Of a stretch of DNA of 6,327 nucleotides, positions 6,276 through 6,327 are shown piece after piece; within the stretch, counting starts at the first letter, position 1; each line of letters starts with the position of its first letter. The notes under the pieces are model-generated. The model was not told where the DNA came from. It saw only the letters and a list, made by a program, of their open reading frames with translations, and searched no databases. This stretch comes from Nitrososphaeria archaeon (GTDB taxonomy: Archaea > Thermoproteota > Nitrososphaeria > Geothermarchaeales > JDFR-13): the NCBI GenBank assembly GCA_027000765.1, contig JALTNJ010000093.1:1-6327 (forward strand), written 5' to 3'. A program made the position numbers and the translations under genes.

Positions 6276-6327
6276 ATGAAGATTCCCATATCGAAACCAG
6301 TTATATCTGAGGATGAGATCAATGCCG
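6276..6327 (+). CDS. N-terminus of a DegT/DnrJ/EryC1-type aminotransferase (partial)
   Basis: Only 17 codons and one base are inside the window, reading MKIPISKPVISEDEINA. The pattern IP(L/I)SKPxI-x-E-E-I is the characteristic opening of PLP-dependent sugar aminotransferases of the DegT/DnrJ/EryC1/StrS family, which transfer an amino group to a keto-sugar nucleotide. The match is by recognition of the N-terminus alone, and the lysine that binds PLP lies outside the window. GTGA at 6265-6268 is 7 bases before the ATG. Its divergent neighbour, a sugar-nucleotide epimerase, makes the assignment more likely. Confidence 0.7.
   Translation, partial: MKIPISKPVISEDEINA

Overview
The window looks like a piece of a hyperthermophilic archaeal chromosome, most likely Thermoproteota and perhaps Desulfurococcales. 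That placement is inference from several features: short AT-rich intergenic gaps with archaeal TATA-like boxes, ribosome binding sites matching GGAGGTGATCC, frequent TTG/GTG starts, protein composition rich in K, E, I and R, and a small acidic-tailed membrane protein of a type I recall from crenarchaea. No tRNA, rRNA, CRISPR array, insertion sequence or phage gene is visible.

Layout, left to right. Bases 1-180 are AT-rich and non-coding, with a weak hairpin plus T-run that could end the leftward transcription unit. Three leftward genes follow in physical order: an unrecognised two-helix membrane protein (181-933), a CPBP-family intramembrane metalloprotease (933-1832) and a full-length pyruvate, phosphate dikinase (1885-4635). 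The protease and the unknown protein overlap by one base (TAGTG) and are probably co-translated. Between the dikinase and the protease are only 52 bases, which hold a T-tract, a TATA-like box and a perfect 7-bp hairpin that buries the protease's ribosome binding site. Next is a 100-residue two-helix membrane protein with an acidic coiled-coil tail (4760-5062), then a sugar-nucleotide epimerase/dehydratase (5200-6162). All five of these genes are on the minus strand. At the right edge the first 17 codons of a DegT/DnrJ/EryC1-type aminotransferase start on the plus strand.

The genes do not form one pathway. The dikinase is central carbon metabolism (pyruvate/phosphoenolpyruvate). The epimerase and aminotransferase share a compact divergent promoter region and look like the edge of a sugar-nucleotide locus for glycan or surface polysaccharide synthesis. 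The protease and its overlapping partner are a candidate undescribed membrane module.

Start sites have a consistent geometry: a TATA-like box centred about 45-50 bases upstream, a predicted leader of about 20-25 bases, and a Shine-Dalgarno match starting 13-15 bases before the start codon. I used this to move two starts inward, to TTG at 5062 and ATG at 6162.
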